DNA of 64,000 nt, taken from positions 20,385,001 through 20,449,000 of the forward strand of contig OZ005611.1 in assembly GCA_963930655.1 (NCBI GenBank), read 5' to 3'. The stretch's first letter is position 1. Every line of letters starts with the position of its first letter. Origin of the DNA: Myrica gale. Taxonomy: Eukaryota > Streptophyta > Magnoliopsida > Fagales > Myricaceae. The notes under the pieces were generated by a model. That model saw nothing but the letters and a program-made list of their open reading frames with translations, was not told the origin of the DNA and did not search any database. Positions 41,917 through 55,465 of this stretch are shown in pieces. The translations under genes were made by a program, and so were the position numbers.

Positions 41917-44900
41917 ATGGCGGGAGAGATTGAAGAATCGTATGGCTTTAGCTTGCAGGTATTCTTCTCTTGCTGAAGATCTAAGTGTTTGTGCCGTTCT
42001 TCGTCAATTGCATTGTGGATCTCTCAAGCAGTTCTCTGGCGTTTGATTAAGGCCCAAATTCAAATTTAACTTTGTGAAATGAAATTTCTTCAGTTTTTCT
42101 CGAGTCTTACAAATTGTACGGGAGAAAAAAGTTTGACTCCTTGGGACCATAATATTTCTCCTCTTTATTTATTTATTTATTTTGTTCATTATGGACGACA
42201 AAAGAATCTGCTTCTGATCGGGTCTATATACGCAATCTTCAATATTTTCTGCCTTTCCTCCCAAATCCACAGATACCTCTTCATATGGATACAATACAAG
42301 TCCATCGTAGTCGGTTCCGGAAATTAATATTTTTTATTTTTCGATATGTTGTTGGGTGAGTACCTCATTGATAATTAGCCATTTGAGAGTGTCTGGCATA
42401 TACTACGAATCCTTTTGTATATAAAATTTCTTCACCTACTGGGTCACGATGGCCCATTGATTTCCTTAGCATTTAGCTCAGCCATTTGTTTATCAAATCG
42501 AATTCTCATTATATGACGGAGCTTCTTGATCTGTGGTTTTCATTTATACTACCGACAAATTCAGTGTTTCTCATTTTTAATTTTGATCTTCTTTTTTTTT
42601 TTTCCATTAAAAAGCATGTAATCATAGCTCGCTGACTGAATTGTATCTTCACTTCGCTACAACTGTGCTTAGTCTTGTGTTCACGACAGAGATAGCACAC
42701 ACCATGATTCAAGTTATGCTGATATCTTTAAAAGACATACTCTTTCTTTATTTTTTATCTCAATGAACTCATAAATTATCAAATCAGAAGGAATAGATAA
42801 GGAATTAAAGATTAGCAAATCAGCAAGAGGAAGTTATAAACTACTGTGAGCAAGTTTTTGTGGTTGGTAGACATTTGTGAATCAAAACCTAAATTCACAT
42901 CATAGCAACTAGTCAGGGCCTGGAAGTAGATAAAAGTAATGTCTACCAGAGACAGAATTATGTGCTGTCAACAATCATTGTCATATGCATACCTATGACA
43001 TATAGCTACATATGTGTGTGTGCACAAGTATGATTCATATAAATGCTTCCTGGATATTTCAGTTACTATTACAAGTATGGGTTATACAATGATAGAGTTG
43101 CACAGTTGAAGCCAATTTTAGGTTTAAATGGAACCATGACAAACCAGACCGGAAAATGAAACTAGGATCAACAAGGCCAGAATAAACTTGAATCATAGAA
43201 GTTAAGATTGTTGAGCACCCAACTACCTACCACAAAGATACTTATGTGGAAATGAATTGTGCAAACTTGCGGCTATTGCCCAAGAAGGACTTCGGAGACT
43301 GCAATCGAATTGAAAAAATATTTGCAAAATACATCACTGTGGAGCTGGCTGAATAGGAAAATACACTTTAATCATTTTTCCTCTCTTCAACATGTTTTTC
43401 CCACTTATTCTCTTTCTAACAGCTACTTTATTGACATAAACAGGTAGATTCTGTACACTCTGGTTCCATATCATTTGGAAGGTTTGAGAACGAACCCTTA
43501 TCTTGGGAAAGGAGGTCATCTTTCTCACATAACAGGTACCTGGAAGAGGTCGAGAAATGCTCAAAACCAGGTTCAGTTATCGAGAAGAAAGCTTATTTTG
43601 AAGCTCACTTCAAGAAGAAGGGTCTTCTTCATCAGATTTCATCAGAGTGCCATAATGAGAAAGAGTATGAAAGTAGCGAAAATGATGTCTTGGAGAGCGG
43701 GGAGGAATTTGCGCATGTAAATGAAGGTAGCCATTATGCTCATTTCGATGAGAGCCCTGGAGGTTCAGACTATCAAGGAGAGTATGAAGTGACAGCATAT
43801 GACATGGAAAATCCAGGGGTTTCATTTTCTGCCCCTCAGATGGAATCTGCTTTAAACAATGCTGATGTTTTAACTTATGATGTTGCTGAAGATGTTAATG
43901 CTGAGGAAGCACATCAAACTGAAACTGGGTGTGACAAGTTTCTTTCAGTTAATGATGAACCAGAGATAACTTTGTGTGACAACCTCCATTTAGTTAATGA
44001 TGAGCAGGAAATCAATGTAAATCATACTCTGCATGGTGATGCTGTCAATGCTGATAAAGCATCTAGCACTGTTGTTAATGCTGAACCTAGGATTGGATTA
44101 AATCAGAGCCTTGAATGTGATGCAGTAAATGCTGATGAATCACTAAAAAGTACTGATCCGTCCCCAAAGACTGGACTTTCTGTGAAAGCTAACAAAACTA
44201 GCTCGGAACAACGGCGACATCAGTATCCAAAGGTTTGGATTTCCAACAACAGTATCACAATAACAATTGCATTTATTTATCTATTGTTCCATGTTTATCA
44301 AGAACAACACTTTGTGGTCGATATCCAATGTAATCTAAAGTAAGATATCAAAGTAGTATCATCTAGAGGCTTGCCCGTGTTTGTTGGTTTCGAATGAACA
44401 CCAGAGTGTTAAGCAAGCTCTTATCTAAGCCTTTTCCAAGTATTTAACTATTGATCTTAACTCCTTCATTTTCTAACTCTAGTTGAGGGCTGCAAAGGAA
44501 ACTGCACCTTCGAAGCCCAGAGTGAAGTCTCAAACCAATCTTGCTCGAGTCCAGAAAGTCATTTCTAATGCTGCATCTAAAGATCATGAAAACAACCCAA
44601 GTGGACAAGAAAGTGGGAGTTCACTAAGAACAAATACCGAAAAGGATTCAGCGAAATCTGTCATTCCAACTACACGTGCTATACACAGAACTCCAATCTT
44701 AGAGGTAAGCATTGAAACTCTAAATGTATTTTGAAGTCAAATCAAGGTAATGGACAAGCAGTATTCTTAATCCATGACGGTGCCTTATAATGGAATTCAT
44801 AGACATTCTTACCTGGTTACTGAATATTGGTTATTATTCCTTGGTCTTTTTGCATAGGATTCACGAAATCAGAAGGCAAAATCAATCCCAGACAATAGAA

Positions 44901-47237
44901 GGTACTTATTGGTCAAATATATATGGTTTACTTATTTGGACCTCAAGTCTGATACTTTTCTAATTTTCTTCTTGTAGAGGTGAAAAAGAACCAAGGAGAA
45001 AGAAAGTCAGTGAATCCCAACCCTCTTCGATTAAGAGTGAACCAAGAGCACATCAAACAGCAAACAGGTGATATCATAAGGAATATTATTGCTTAATCTT
45101 GTTACGTTCTGAATTCATAATATATTTTCTGTTACAGGCATAATCGTACTGTAAACTCAACGAAGGCAGATGCAAGGCCAGGTGCTGCAGGTTTCAGTTT
45201 CAAAAGCGATGAACGAGCAGAAAGGAGGAAGGAGGCAAGGGCGACTGCTGTAATTTTGATTTTAATTTCACGTTGGTTTTAGCTTACTCCTCTGTGACAT
45301 ATCTGATTCAGTTCTTTGTGAAGTTGGAGCAAAAACTGAATGCAAAGGAGGCTGAGATGACTCAGATCCAAGCAAAAACACAGGTATATGCAATCCAGCA
45401 ATTGATAGATCTCTTATTAAATTGATGAGAACTCTCAGATCTTCCTTTCTTTTTATTATTTATTTATTGTTATTTTTTTCTTTCAATAGCTCAAAGCATT
45501 TCCAAATTCTCAGCTCGGAAATTTGCTAGTGGTTTTTTTTTTCATTCATGTTTTTTTTCATTAACCATTTCTTCAAACAAATTTGAAGCAGATAGGGATG
45601 AAAGAGCTCCTCCTTAATTGAGTTTATCGTTATAATTATGTCTTTGTAGTTCATGAAGTTACAAGAACTTAATGGGTTCACCTACTCTTGTTGCAGGAAC
45701 AGATAAAAGCTGAGATAAAACAATTCCGTAGAAGCCTAAACTTCAAAGCAACGCCTATGCCTTCTTTTTATCATGTAGATGTATCACCAGGGTCAGATGG
45801 AAAGAAGGTATAGTTCTGTTCTGACTTGGTTCTATATCCACTTGCATAATTATATGGAAAAGAATCTATCCAACTAAACTAGGGAAAATTTGGAGTCTTT
45901 AGATTTGATGCTCATGATATTAAGCGTGGCTGGAATTCTCACCCACAAGCCTGTGAAACTAGAGGACAAATTGGCTTTCTGCTAATGCTGAGGATTTCAA
46001 AGGGTTGTACTATTTTTATTCTACTTGGAATTTCTGTAAGCAGCATCCAGCGATCACATGACAGTGAAGATTGATGAAACAATATGAAGCTTTGACATTT
46101 TGTCTTGAACCAAAAGAGAAGCTTGATCAAATGAAATGTTTACAAGTTACTACTGGGAAGACTGAGAGAACATCTAGAGAGGGAAATACTGGACTTAAGA
46201 CAATGCCTTCGCTTTGGTTTATATGTTATTGGAATCAGAAACTAAACGGTTTTCACACTAGTATAAAGAGAAAAATAGAGGGTTTTTTACACCCTCATAC
46301 AGCAATAGTTTTCTTTTTTCGAAGATTTTCCCTATACTAGCCCCACCGTTTTTCTCAAAAGTTCGGTATATGTTCTTCTCACCATAAAATTGTTTCTTGA
46401 CTACCTAGTTCCCCAGCTTACTCATAATAAATCAATTTTGTCTTCCGTTGTAAGAATGGGAAGAATTGCTTCGTTGGAATCTCTTCAATTGATGCAAAAC
46501 TAAACTTAGAAAGTGTGTTTCTAATATATCGCCCATGATGATTGTAGAAAGGGTCACACCTGAAATGTTTCCTGACATTTAATTTTTGTGTTGTTTAAAT
46601 ATTGTGTTTCTTATCCTTAGGAAGGGCATAGCCCTTAGAATGATTCCTTCGAATTAAGATTTAGGTAATAGTTTTTGACCCATGTATATATGTTGTCATT
46701 TTCAGCTTGTGAATTTGGTTCTCACTGAAGTATCCTCTCTAACATACTGTGTTGTCACAATCTGATGTTAGGCCTTTTTCCTATATTTGCGATAGCTTTC
46801 CCCCTTTACGATTAGATGTTCCTTCATGACAGCCAAAGTATTTCATTTCTATATCTGATGAATCTTTCAGGTGTTATCTGGGCAACAAATAAAGCGAAAA
46901 ATATCTGACTTGGGCCATTTTTCTTTCTCAGGTTGTATCAGGTTGCGTCAGAGTTAATAAAGAGCGAAATAAGTCAACAAGTCCAGGGAGTAAAGCTGCT
47001 GCAGGATCAAAAGCATGTTTGAAGGCAGGAAGTGACCAAGCCCCCTCTACCACTGAGTCTGTAAACAGGACTGAACCACTTGATTCCTTGGAGGAGAGCA
47101 ACTATCCTACGGGCGAGCAATCTGAAGGCAGTGCAATCCCTCAGACTCCAGCTACAAACCAAAGCTGCTCCCCAGACCCTATGGCTTTAAACAATGCCTG
47201 CAGAGAGGAAAGATCGAGAAAAGGAGACAGATACTAG
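41917..47237 (+). CDS. WDL7-like: WVD2-like / MDP40-type TPX2-family microtubule-associated protein
   Basis: Nine exons in frame: 41917-41958, 43444-44232, 44483-44704, 44858-44901, 44978-45067, 45138-45234, 45312-45383, 45697-45807, 46932-47237 (590 codons). The product should bind and organise cortical microtubules. The N terminus MAGEIEESYGFSLQ and the block SGSISFGRFENEPLSWERRS with HNRYLEEVEKCSKPGSVIEK are typical of the WDL/MDP40 group. A long acidic low-complexity middle (about 80-270) and a basic region (about 278-400) follow. The TPX2 domain covers about 415-477: FSFKSDERAERRKE, VKLEQKLNAKEAE (the KLEEK-like motif) and RRSLNFKATPMPSFY. The tail is Ser/Pro-rich. Intron 6 uses a GC donor (GAG|GCAAGG) with a normal AG acceptor; all others are GT-AG. 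Exon 9 is the least certain; other splice choices there are possible. Confidence 0.9.
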
Positions 47238-49458
47238 CTTGCGTAAATATCGTGTACCAGAAAAACATAATGTGACAAGATAAGAAATTTGAGGGAAAGC
47301 AAAAAGTAGGAATGCGGAGAAATAGCAATGAGATGGCAAGGAAGGGCATGAAAGGCATTGGCCCTGGTAGCAGTTCTGGAATGGGGAATCTAGCCGTTGG
47401 TGTTGCCTCCTGAACAAGTTTGCCGTTTCTCCTCCTAACACATGTTTCAAATCAAAATGTTCGCCAACATGCCGAATGAATAAAAAGCATTTTGAGTGAC
47501 CTTAAGCCTACTGTTAAGGGCACGAATGTGCTTCCCTTCGTAGCCCAGATGTTAGAAATCACCTAAATGGAATGTTGAGGTTAGCATTTTCTTTCATCAT
47601 CGTCATTTTCGCTAGTCGTCTCTGTAACTTGTACCGTAGCATGTAGCCAGAAAAAGAGTTTGGGAATGTCCCGCTTAGTTGGTTGTTTGAGCCTTTGAGG
47701 GATATTAATATCAGAAGACCATCTTGCCACCATATGTGAGGGAGACTGCCAGACCTGTACGAATTGTTAGATTGAAATAATCCTCAGTTAATTGTTCCTA
47801 TTTAGCTGTTACTTTTCTTTCTTTTTTCAATCCATTGTTCTATTAAGATTGTTATCCTTGTATGTAGCTTCTTGAAATACATCGACTATATAGTTGCCTT
47901 TTCATGTTAGCTACTGTAAACCTAAACATTCTTCCGCTTAAGATATAAATCATGCCAAGAATTAGGGGAATACGGTTGCAGTCTTGTCAATGTGGGTCTG
48001 TTGGAAGTTTTCCATTAGTAATCGATAATTCCTCATTGAGATTTTATTAAGTTGGGACCATCTTCAAAATCCTTTGGAGTTAGTGATTAAGGTCATTCTA
48101 TTCTTTTCTTCGACAAAGAGAAAGGAAAGAGACTGATTCATAGCCATTGAAATTCCACTTGCACTCTGTCTATTGAAGACAACATAATATAATCAAACTC
48201 TGGATAGAAAAAAAGTATGATTTTGATTCCTTTTGCACCACTAGGTTACCCTGCAACTGGGGTTTTGTAAACCATCGTTTACAAAATCAACAGGCAGTTG
48301 CCTGCAGTTTTGCTCTTCTGTGCTCGATTTGCTTATGGGCCATCAAGCCAATTTCTGGAGGTGGTATTTCATTTCTCACCGTGCTAGATTGAAAACAAGA
48401 AACCACAGTGCCGAGGAAGTGTTGGGATGTTACTGGGTAGTTGGTGTGGTCTATCAGAGAAAAATTTGTTAGCAGATACGATAGGAAGTTGAAAGAGTTG
48501 CATTTTATTTAAAGTTGGAAAGCGATTCTTGTTGCTTGGCATTGGAATTGTTTTGCTAATGTCACCATCGCTGACGATGAAAGATAGTGATAACTTTGTG
48601 TAGCTCTTGATAAGCATCTGTCACACGGTGAACAACTTTCGATATTGGTGACATAAAACGACTCGCTTCCTTTTTAATGTCAGATTGCTGTGAGAAGTCA
48701 CAAAAACGAGGGCTAAAATTTTGGAATCTTGCAGCTTTTTCATCATAGATTCTTGAGCTGAACCCCCACCCCAAAAAAAGATTAAATTCGTAATATAGCC
48801 CTGCTTATTCCTTAAAAGAAGACCAAATAAATAAATAACACCCGTGAATTTTTGGATATTTGACAAAAAGCGACAGATTTTTCTTCTTCTAAAATTAGTA
48901 CACAAAAGCACTTAATTCAAGTGTCACATTATTAATTCTCAGGAGCATACAAATTGTTTCCAAGCACTGATGCTTTAGGTTGTATTATACGAGAGTCAGA
49001 ACTCTCATTTTCAAGGAGAATTTGAATGCTCAATACCTCTTGAAAAGTAGCCCAATTAATTAATAGCCAAACTTTTAGGAACTACCAGGAATTGATTTCT
49101 CTCGTGAATAAATCCCAGGTCAGCCAAATGATTCAAGTCAATTTAAACTGATTTTACGGAAGTGAGTGTAAAATCCTAATCCAAGCATTAAAATTAAAAA
49201 AAAAAGGAAGAACAAAAAGAGAGGCATTTTCCTTTACATTACCAAACAAAAAAGTCAAGCTCTTGGGCCATCCTCCTCCTCCTCCTCCTCACAAGCTCTT
49301 CTCTCACTTCTAAACCATTGCTTCCCATTTCTGCAACAAAACGCATATATCCTAAAATACCCAGCCAAATTCTTTCTCATGCAACATGACGACTTATCGC
49401 CCTGCAATGGTTTTTTATTACATCCAGTAGCATAAATAATTACAAAACCAAAATTTAA
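47238..49458 (+). other. TPX2-family 3' UTR and intergenic
   Basis: AATAAA at 47480-47485 is a plausible poly(A) signal. No further gene recognised before the minus-strand proline-rich gene. Confidence 0.5.
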
Positions 49459-49905
49459 CTAGAATATTACACCAGAGCAGAACATGGAAATGAAAATGAG
49501 AAGATTAGACACGGCGACGGCCATGACCGATGATCTTCCGAGAGTGGTTGCTGCAGACTGGCCAGTCTGATGAAGAGGTTTCTTGTAGTAGAATGGGAAG
49601 TAAGGCAATATGGGGTCGGGAGGGGGAGGGGTATTAAACAAAGTCCCATAGGGCGGTGGAGGGTTATATGGATAATATCCTGTCGGTGTAGGGGTGTATC
49701 CAGCAGGAGGTGGGTATGACACAGTCTGGGACGGCGGCGGAAGTGGTGTTGTGTATGCCGGTGTTGTCGGGGTGCCGGTGCCGGTGGGCGGTGGATAGCA
49801 GGGATACGGACACGCGTCGTCGGCCCTTGTGGTTCCGGGAAAGTACTTCAGAAATATACATGCCAAGAAGAAGGTGGAGAAAACTTGGCTCAGCTTTGTA
49901 GCCAT
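49459..49905 (-). CDS. short proline-rich (extensin-like) protein with signal peptide and GPI-type tail
   Basis: Single exon, 148 codons. It starts in a good context (GCCATGGC). Residues 1-28 form a secretion signal (KLSQVFSTFFLACIFLKYF ... TTRADD), then a CPYPC pair and a Pro/Tyr/Thr-rich body with PPPP runs. Near the C terminus is the family block PPPPDPILPYFPFYY. It ends in a hydrophobic stretch (MAVAVSNLLIFISMFCSGVIF) with no charged end, as expected for GPI attachment. It would sit at the outer plasma membrane or wall. It is not a classical extensin (no SPPPP repeats with YxY). Distant relative of the gene at 63286. Confidence 0.85.
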   Translation of the reverse strand: MATKLSQVFSTFFLACIFLKYFPGTTRADDACPYPCYPPPTGTGTPTTPAYTTPLPPPSQTVSYPPPAGYTPTPTGYYPYNPPPPYGTLFNTPPPPDPILPYFPFYYKKPLHQTGQSAATTLGRSSVMAVAVSNLLIFISMFCSGVIF

Positions 49906-50555
49906 GGCATTAGGGAGAGGGCAGGAGGAGAAAGGGAAAGGAAGAGTTGAGGGAGCGAATTAAAGAAGTGGGTGAGTGCCTGAGTGGTGTGGGTGGTTAA
50001 CGTATTGGATGACTTCTAGTCTTTCGTGCAAATAAAGACCTGGAAAAAGGATCACCAGGGCCAAAGTGATAGAAAGTTACTTTTAAACGGCTCATGGCGA
50101 TGCTCAAGTGGTCACAATTCTACGCTTAGGAAGAAAAAAATAGAAAAGAAAAGAACAAAAAAAGGTGGTCACAATTCTACACCATGCGTATTAAAAACTT
50201 GGCCCCCGGGAGCCTCACAGGAAACAACGGAAACAGCCTTGGTTGAGCCTAATGTTATAATGTGTGTAGAAGGTAGAATTACAATAATTGCACATGCATA
50301 TGATATGATACCTCGGGGCCCAAGTGATATAATATAAAAGGAAATGATATGGGCGAAAAGTGGCGTTCCATCTAAAATTGAAACCTTATTCTGGTTATAA
50401 AAAGAAGTAAATATATCTATCACAGGTGTATATATATATCTTGCGGATACGAGACTATCAAATAAATGACTTCAATGACACGTTATAAGTTCCAAGACTA
50501 TAAATCATAGACGATTTTCATTCGCTTTCACTTTAATTACTGAATGGATTCATGG
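49906..50555. other. promoter region of the proline-rich gene and flank of the hAT element
   Basis: Upstream region of the minus-strand gene; CT/GA-rich leader near 49910-49950. No other gene recognised. Confidence 0.45.
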
Positions 50556-51739
50556 AACATGACTAGGGCTGTTCACCGCTACCGGCGGTGTGCCGGTTAA
50601 CCGGCACCAGTTGCCAATTTCACCAAAAGGCGGTGAAATTGGCGATGGCGGTGAAATCGCCAACCGCCGGCGGTTTACCGCCACAAACCGTTTCTTTTTT
50701 TTAAAAAAAATTTCAAAACAGTGTCGTTTTGGTTTTTTTTTTACGCATGCTAAAAGCTTTAGGGTTCCCGCATAATCCCTATCCCCCCTCATTTGACATT
50801 TCTCCCCAATTTCGCGGTCGCTCAACCCCTCCGGCCCCTCCCTCGACAGTCAACGATTGCCCGGTGCCCACTGCCCTCCGGCCTCCCCCTCGATGGCTCG
50901 ACACTCTCTCTCACACGGTGAACGTCACTCTCCCTCACGGTAAGTCTCTCTCTCCCTCTCAGGCTCTCTCTCGCTATCTGCCTCTCTCTCTCTCTCTCTT
51001 TCGATTCTCATGTGTCTCCGCCTCGTACAGCTGCCGCCGACCGCCGTGCAACAGGAGAGCTCAGGGCTCAGGCGTCTTAGCTATTCTCTCTCTCTCTCTC
51101 TCTTTCGACTCTGTGACTCTGTCTCCCAGCCGGGGCCAGATGGTAAATCACTAAATCCATCTCTGCCTTTATTTTTTTCACACCGATTGGCTCTAATATG
51201 ATCAGATATTATAATAATCTTAGATTGATGATAAGGCACTTAATCTATTCAAACTGTTCTCGGGTAATTAGGTGACCTAATTAGGTTAATTAGGTGATGT
51301 TAATCGGTTAATTAGGTGATGTTAGGTTATGTTAATCGGTTAATTAGATGATGTTAATCGGGTGTTGAAGGTTAATTAGGTGATGTTAATCGAGTAATTA
51401 GGTAATTATATATATGAGAATATGAGATATTCTTCCCGGATTGTGAGTAGGTTAATTAGGTGCTGTTAATCGGGTAATTGAGATCGATTGACAAGTATTC
51501 AACTATTAATTGTGAAGTTAATCAATTATAGACCGTTAATAGTTATAGATTAAAAATTAAGCCCCTATGTATAAATCGATTGGCATTTGGCAGTGGCTTA
51601 TAGCTTAATTGTGAAGTTAAATTTCTGCCTCTTTTTTTAGGTGCTCAGTGATTGTGATTGTGCTTAATTTGGCAGTGGTATCAGATATGTCTTTCTATCT
51701 CATCCTTATATAAAATGCAGTTACTTAAATTGCTTTAGG

Positions 51740-51853
51740 GTTTGTGAATCTGTTGGAGGATGGGCTTGCATACTTGTGGTTTGTGAATCTGTTGGAGGAT
51801 GAGATGTAAATTGGTTTGGATGCTTGTGGTTTGTGAATCTGTTGGAGGATGTG
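51740..51853 (+). repeat. three copies of a 23-bp motif in the hAT leader
   Basis: TTTGTGAATCTGTTGGAGGATG occurs at 51740, 51780 and 51830 with variable spacers. Just upstream (51260-51480) a degenerate GTTAATTAGGTGATGTTAATCG motif also repeats several times. Non-coding. Confidence 0.75.
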
Positions 51854-52189
51854 ATCGAATTGGTTTGGATACTTGGATATATTTGTATGGATTGTTGGAT
51901 TGGTTATTTGGTTTGACAAATTGTTTACTTTGAATTGAATTTGATGTTATGTTTTGTTTTAATTTTAAAAATCGTATTTTTAAAGATTTTCAATCCCTTT
52001 AAACTCTAAAGCATACATCGAAAAGACCAATTTTTGCTAACTTCTATTGTGGAGGTGATTGTAATTTAATATGATCACATCTAAAGCTATTCTGAATTGG
52101 CCAACATTTTTTTTAAAATCAAAATTTGATCAATGTAGCTTCTCAAATTATTTTACACTTGAATTGTTTTTTGTTTTCTTTATTTTCAG

Positions 52190-54399
52190 ATGGATTTGAC
52201 ACAATCACGTACTTCTAATAGTGAGACTCGATTGGGAAGTGAAACTAGTCATACTTCTAACGTGATAGGTAGTAGTGTGGCTACTACACCTTCTCAATCT
52301 TGTCCAGCCACTCCTACGGAGAGTATGAAAACAACTGAGGTTGATCCACGTGGGTTACCACCACTTCCTCCACTTAAAAAGAGGAAGAACTCACGTGAGT
52401 CTCCGGTTTGGCAGCACTACACTAAGGTTGTTGATGAAAATGATGCTATGAATGTTAGAGCCACTTGTCACTATTGTAAGAAAGATTTTCCTGCCCATCA
52501 CAAGAAGAATGAGACATCGGGGTTGAAGCAACATTTAGAGTCTTGTGTTTATTACAAGAGGACTTTAGCGGGTCATGCGGATGTTGGTCAGATGTTGTTG
52601 AATCATGATGCATCGAGGGCGAATAGTGGTGATGTTGGGGTGATGAGGGTCACTCGTAAGTTTGATGAGAAGACTATTAGGGAGTTGATAGCAAGAATGG
52701 TAATTATAGACAAATTGTCATTTCTCACGGTTCAGAAGGTTGGGCTTAGGGCATTGATGCATTACTTAGAACCTAAGTTTAAGATGCCTTCGAGGTATAC
52801 GTTGATGAGAGATTGCATGACATTATTTTTAAGGGAGAAGATTAAGTTGAAGGAGGGGTTTCGGGTGAATAAGTATAGAGTGTGCCTCACCACAAATACT
52901 TGGATATCAATCCAAAATTATAACTATATGTGTGTGACTGGACACTTTGTTGATTGTAATTGGACGTTGCATAAGAGGATCTTGTCATTTAAGAGGATCC
53001 AAGACCATAAAGCATCAAGTATTGTAAAGGAATTAGAAGATTGTCTGCTTGAATGACATATTGATAGAGTGCTAATCATTACGGTTGATAATGCATCTTC
53101 TAACGATGCGACAATTGACCAATTCAAAAGAAGACAATTGTTTGAAAGTATTGGTTGTTCAACTTTGAAGATTGTGTGTAGACATGAGTATTTACATTGT
53201 AGGCGTTGTGCACATGTTCTTAATTTGATTGTCTCTGCTATCTAAAGTCCGCAATATGATCAAATATGTAAAGTCTTCACCTCAAAGGTTAGAAACTTTC
53301 AAGAAAGCTGTTGCATAAAAAAACATTGCATGTGGTCAATTCTTGAGTCTTGATGTTCAACCCTTTGGAACTTCACCTATTTTATGTTGAATGTAGCTGA
53401 GAAATACCAGAAAGCATTTGATCATATGATGATTTTGGATGAACATTTTGTTCTTTATTTGCAAGAGGATGGATATGGGAGGCAAGGTTTGGGTCCACCT
53501 ACGTTTGAGGATTGAGAGGTCATTTGTGGTGTAATAAAATTTTTGAAGTTATTCCATGAGGTCACTTTGCGGGTATCGGGATCGAACTTGGCCACATCTA
53601 ATTCATTCTTTGAAGAATTGACTAAGATTACTAGACATATCACGAGGTATATATCCAGTGAGCAAAAGGATCTTGTGGCTATGACATTGAAAATGCAGTC
53701 AAAATATGACAAGTATTGGGGTGATTTAGAGAATGTGAATGGATTTTTATTCATTGCAGCATTGATTGATCCTCGATACAAATTGGGGGCATTGGAGTAT
53801 TGGTTCAAGAACCAATTAGGGGAGGCAAAGGGAAGGAGATGACAAACAAAATAAAAGGTGTATTTGAGACGATGTTTTCCGAGTATAGTAGTGCCTCATC
53901 TACTAGTACTAGTAGTGGTAGTGGTACTAGTACTACCACTCCTCCCTGTGCTGTTGTCGATAGCACTGTCTCTATGGTTGATGTTGATATTGATGATGAC
54001 AGTGATTACTTTACTGAATGGAGAATTTCACAGCGGGCGTTGGAGTCCAAATATGAGATTGAGAGATATTTATCTGAGGGAGTTATCGAGAAGAGTCCAG
54101 AATTTGATATTCTGAATTGGTGGAAGGTGAACTCTTCGAGGTTTCCAGTTATTTCTCAGATAGCCCGTGATGTATTGGCAATCCCCATCACCACTGTGCC
54201 CTCTGAGTCGGTGTTTAGTATTGGAGGACGGATCTTGGATCCTTTCAGGAGTTCGTTGGCTCCAAAGACTGCTGAAGGATTAATATGTGTTCAGAATTGG
54301 TTGAGAGGTGACCCTATTGTGGGAGTGGTTGAGGCTGAACTTGATGTATCTGATAACATAACTGAAGATGAAGAGACTTACAGGCTTGATTCAGGTTAA
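52190..54399 (+). pseudogene. hAT transposase (RICESLEEPER-like), broken
   Basis: Frame 1 (52190-53056) has a Ser/Thr-rich start, a BED zinc finger (VWQHYTKVV, CHYCKKDFPAH, GLKQHLESC) and the start of the RNase H-like fold, including LTTNTWISIQNYNYMCVTGH. It stops at TGA (53054-53056), where hAT proteins usually have Trp. Another TGG-to-TGA type stop is near 53513, and frame changes occur near 53240 and 53830. The last part (53800-54399) carries the hAT dimerisation block: ILNWWKVNSSRFPVISQIAR, TVPSESVFSIGGRILDPFRS and LICVQNWLR. A cut-and-paste transposase in the nucleus; this copy cannot be active. Confidence 0.92.
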
Positions 54400-55023
54400 A
54401 TTATTCTTTGGTTAAATTTTGAAATTCGATACTCAATATAATGTAATCATTATATTTTTATGCTTTTATTTCTTAATTATGTAGAGATATCGACTTTGAC
54501 GACGGAGATTGAGATGGAGTAGGACGCATGTTGCACTTGCCCCACTTTTTAATCTTTTTTATGCTATTTTATTTGAACAATGTTTATTTGATGTATCATG
54601 TATGTATAGTGTTGTATTTTATTAATTGTATAGTGTTGTCTTGAATTATGTATTGGTTGTAGTTTGGTTAACTTGTAAGTTTTCTAACTTGTATTTAACA
54701 ATTTGTCAATTTTGTTGTAATTTTGTAAGTGAAAATGAAAATTACGTTTTAGTGTTTTAATTGAGAATGATCAAATATTGGATTTGGTCGTTCTCAAAAA
54801 ATGGGGCATATAGAAAAAAGGCCATATGATAACAGTCTCCATGATAAGTTTAATTATTGTCATGGTGATCAATAATATGGCCTACATGTTTAGATACAAT
54901 TTTCACTATATTCTTTTTTTTATTTCATTATTTGTTTTAGATCTTTGTTTAGATTATAGAATATGGATCATTATATTCTTCTATTTTTTATTTTTAGATC
55001 AATGTGCAATTTGTCCAATTTTT

Positions 55024-55278
55024 GTGGCCCAAAAACGCCTAAAAAGAGGGTCCAAATGGCCCAAAAACACCAAAAAAAAGGAGGTCCTAATGGCCCAAAA
55101 AGGCAAAAAAAAAAAGAGGTAAAAAAACGTTATGTGTTCAGAAATTGCTCAAAAGCCATTGTAAATGGCCCAAAAACGTCAAAAAGAAAGGGGTCGAAAT
55201 GGCCTAAATGGCCTAAAAGGCCTAAAAACAGGGGGCCAAATGGCCCAAAACGCCCAAAAAGGGCCAAAAATTCGGGGC
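55024..55278 (+). repeat. degenerate GGCCCAAAAA minisatellite at the hAT 3' side
   Basis: At least seven imperfect units of the form AATGGCCCAAAAACGCC(A/T)AAAAA with purine-rich spacers. The open frames through it arise from the repeat and are not genes. Confidence 0.75.
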
Positions 55279-55465
55279 CCAGCGGTGTAGCGGTTCACCG
55301 CCACCGCCACCGGTATAACCGCTACCGCTGGGCCCTGTTGTATGTTACAACCGGTGGCGGTACCGGTGGTACCAAAACTCACACTGCCCATAGCGGTGGC
55401 GGTGGCGGTGGCGGTTGGAGGCATAACCGCCACCGCCACTACCAATTCACAGCCCTAAACATGAC

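Larger units (their letters stand above)
50564..55457 (+). mobile_element. full-length hAT transposon, perfect 8-bp TSD
   Basis: 4894 bp between identical 8-mers AACATGAC (50556-50563 and 55458-55465). Terminal inverted repeats begin TAGGGCTGT on the left and end ACAGCCCTA on the right. Both ends have dense GGCGGT/ACCGCC units (about 50577-50690 and 55280-55440), in the place where hAT transposases bind subterminally. It encodes one transposase gene at 52190-54399, preceded by an intron-like acceptor (TATTTTCAG before the ATG), so an upstream leader exon is likely. The transposase is broken. Confidence 0.95.

Noticed and set aside
46071..46340. 89-codon frame in intron 8 of the TPX2-family gene
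   Set aside because: Starts in intron sequence, has no domain and is not needed for the gene's frame.
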